From Desertimonas sp963733085 (GTDB taxonomy: Bacteria > Actinomycetota > Acidimicrobiia > Acidimicrobiales > Ilumatobacteraceae): a stretch of DNA of 64,000 nt. The translations under genes and the position numbers were made by a program. Positions 60,838 through 64,000 of this stretch are shown piece by piece. The stretch lies in NCBI GenBank assembly GCA_963733085.1, contig CAVTBY010000010.1:558001-622000 (forward strand), read 5' to 3'. Each line of letters begins with the position of its first letter. Positions within the stretch are counted from its first letter, which is position 1. Under the pieces are notes generated by a model that saw nothing but the letters and a program-made list of their open reading frames with translations, made no database searches and had not been told where the DNA came from.

Positions 60838-61296
60838 GTGGAGATCTCACTGACGGTCAATGGTTCCGCTCGCAGCGGCGAGGTCGAACCGCGCACGCTG
60901 CTCGTGCAGTTCCTGCGCGAGCAGCTCAAGCTGACGGGAACGAACATCGGCTGCGACACGTCGTCGTGCGGAGCGTGCACGGTCCACGTCGACGGCGAGT
61001 CGGTGAAGAGCTGCACGATGCTCGCCGTCCAGGCCGATGGAACCGACATCGTCACCATCGAGGGACTCGCCACCGACGGCGAGCTGCACCCGATGCAGCA
61101 GGCCTTCATGGAGAACCACGGACTGCAGTGCGGCTATTGCACTCCGGGGATGATCATGGCGGCGACGAGCCTGCTCAACGAGCAGCCCCATCCGACCGAG
61201 GCCGACGTGCGCATCGGCCTGGAGGGCAACCTGTGCCGCTGTACGGGCTACCACAACATCGTCAAGGCGGTGCTCGCCGCCGCTGAAGCCGGGTGA
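60838..61296 (+). CDS. coxS: aerobic CO dehydrogenase-type small subunit, two [2Fe-2S] clusters
   Basis: The 152-residue protein carries the plant-type cluster cysteines C39, C44, C47 and C59 (GCDTSSCGACTVHVDG) and the second helical cluster C98, C101, C133 and C135 (CGYCTPGM and CRCTGY). It passes electrons from the molybdenum site to FAD. The GTG has a GGGG stretch upstream. The large subunit gene starts 6 bp after the stop and the FAD subunit follows, giving the order S-L-M rather than the M-S-L of classical cox operons. Confidence 0.95.
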   Translation: MEISLTVNGSARSGEVEPRTLLVQFLREQLKLTGTNIGCDTSSCGACTVHVDGESVKSCTMLAVQADGTDIVTIEGLATDGELHPMQQAFMENHGLQCGYCTPGMIMAATSLLNEQPHPTEADVRIGLEGNLCRCTGYHNIVKAVLAAAEAG

Positions 61297-61302
61297 TTGG
61301 TC

Positions 61303-63770
<2,468 letters not shown>

Positions 63771-63774
<4 letters not shown>

Positions 63775-64000
63775 TCCCTGCAAAGTTCGACTACGTCCGG
63801 GCGTCGAGCGCCGAGGAGGCGATCAGCCTCGCCGGCCAGCACGGCGATGATGCCAAGTTCCTCGCCGGCGGGCACAGCCTGCTGCCACTGATGAAGTTGC
63901 GGCTCGCCCAGCCGGCCGTGCTCGTCGACATCGGACGGCTCGCCGACCTGTCCTACATCCGTGAGGACGGCGACCACGTCGCCATCGGGGCGCTCACCAG
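63771..64000 (+). CDS. coxM: aerobic CO dehydrogenase-type FAD subunit (N-terminal part)
   Basis: The ATG overlaps the coxL stop (ATGA) and is preceded by GGGAG. The first 76 residues (MIPAKFDYVRASSAEEAISL, then DDAKFLAGGHSLLPLMKLRLAQP) match the FAD-binding N-terminus of CoxM/CutM with the AGGHSL pyrophosphate loop. The gene continues beyond the right edge of the window. It completes a coxSLM operon. Confidence 0.93.

Overview
The window is a GC-rich chromosomal segment with actinobacterial gene order. The block metG - tatD - (rpfB position) - rsmA - ispE - tRNA-Gln - glmU - prs - rplY - pth - mfd - mazG - eno - ftsB is the arrangement known from mycobacteria and relatives. The 30-residue AURKAIP1/COX24-type ribosomal protein (bS22), many GTG starts and a recurring TANNNT box 6-8 nt before start codons (leaderless transcription) also point to Actinobacteriota. 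A deep-branching lineage such as Acidimicrobiia is my inference; no rRNA is present to prove it.

Layout. 1-2.3 kb: the end of a periplasmic binding protein gene and a secreted repeat protein. 2.3-9.3 kb: a large LuxR-type ATPase regulator divergent from a meta-cleavage pathway segment: ligJ, ligK and a 6PGDH-like dehydrogenase on the plus strand, ligI and a RidA protein on the minus strand. LigI, LigJ and LigK act in sequence from 2-pyrone-4,6-dicarboxylate to pyruvate and oxaloacetate; no ring-cleavage dioxygenase is in the window. 9.5-12.8 kb: two MetE-like zinc methyltransferases, the first fused to a SAM methyltransferase and carrying a frameshift. 12.9-21.2 kb: a PEP-utilising swivel-domain protein, a PPOX-fold protein, an HpcH/HpaI aldolase, an IMPase-SDR-IclR operon, a methyltransferase and secreted or unknown proteins. 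21.3-25.8 kb: a tightly overlapped five-gene operon with two luciferase-like monooxygenase plus alpha/beta-hydrolase pairs. 26.2-33.6 kb: ftsB, eno, a Uma2 nuclease-fold protein, a DUF4032 protein divergent from an AAA ATPase/TPR pair, and mazG. 34-51.9 kb: the conserved housekeeping block, all on the minus strand apart from a secreted protein and bS22. 52-64 kb: a molybdenum hydroxylase large subunit with a MenC-like enzyme, otsA/otsB for trehalose, bfd/bfr for iron storage, and the start of a coxS-coxL-coxM operon of the form II type.

Two window-wide patterns stand out. Intergenic spaces hold several families of short dispersed palindromes and repeats: A, perfect or near-perfect hairpins of the CCGATGGGTG type; B, a roughly 65-bp element with a covarying stem; C, a MITE-like element with terminal inverted repeats; D, ATTGGTGAGC palindromes; E, GTGTCAGC palindromes. 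Many sit at 3' ends where they could serve as terminators. Separately, five reading-frame breaks in three genes all shift the frame in the same direction, and most lie in GC-only hairpins or C-runs. This suggests systematic base-insertion errors in the sequence, unless raw reads prove them real.
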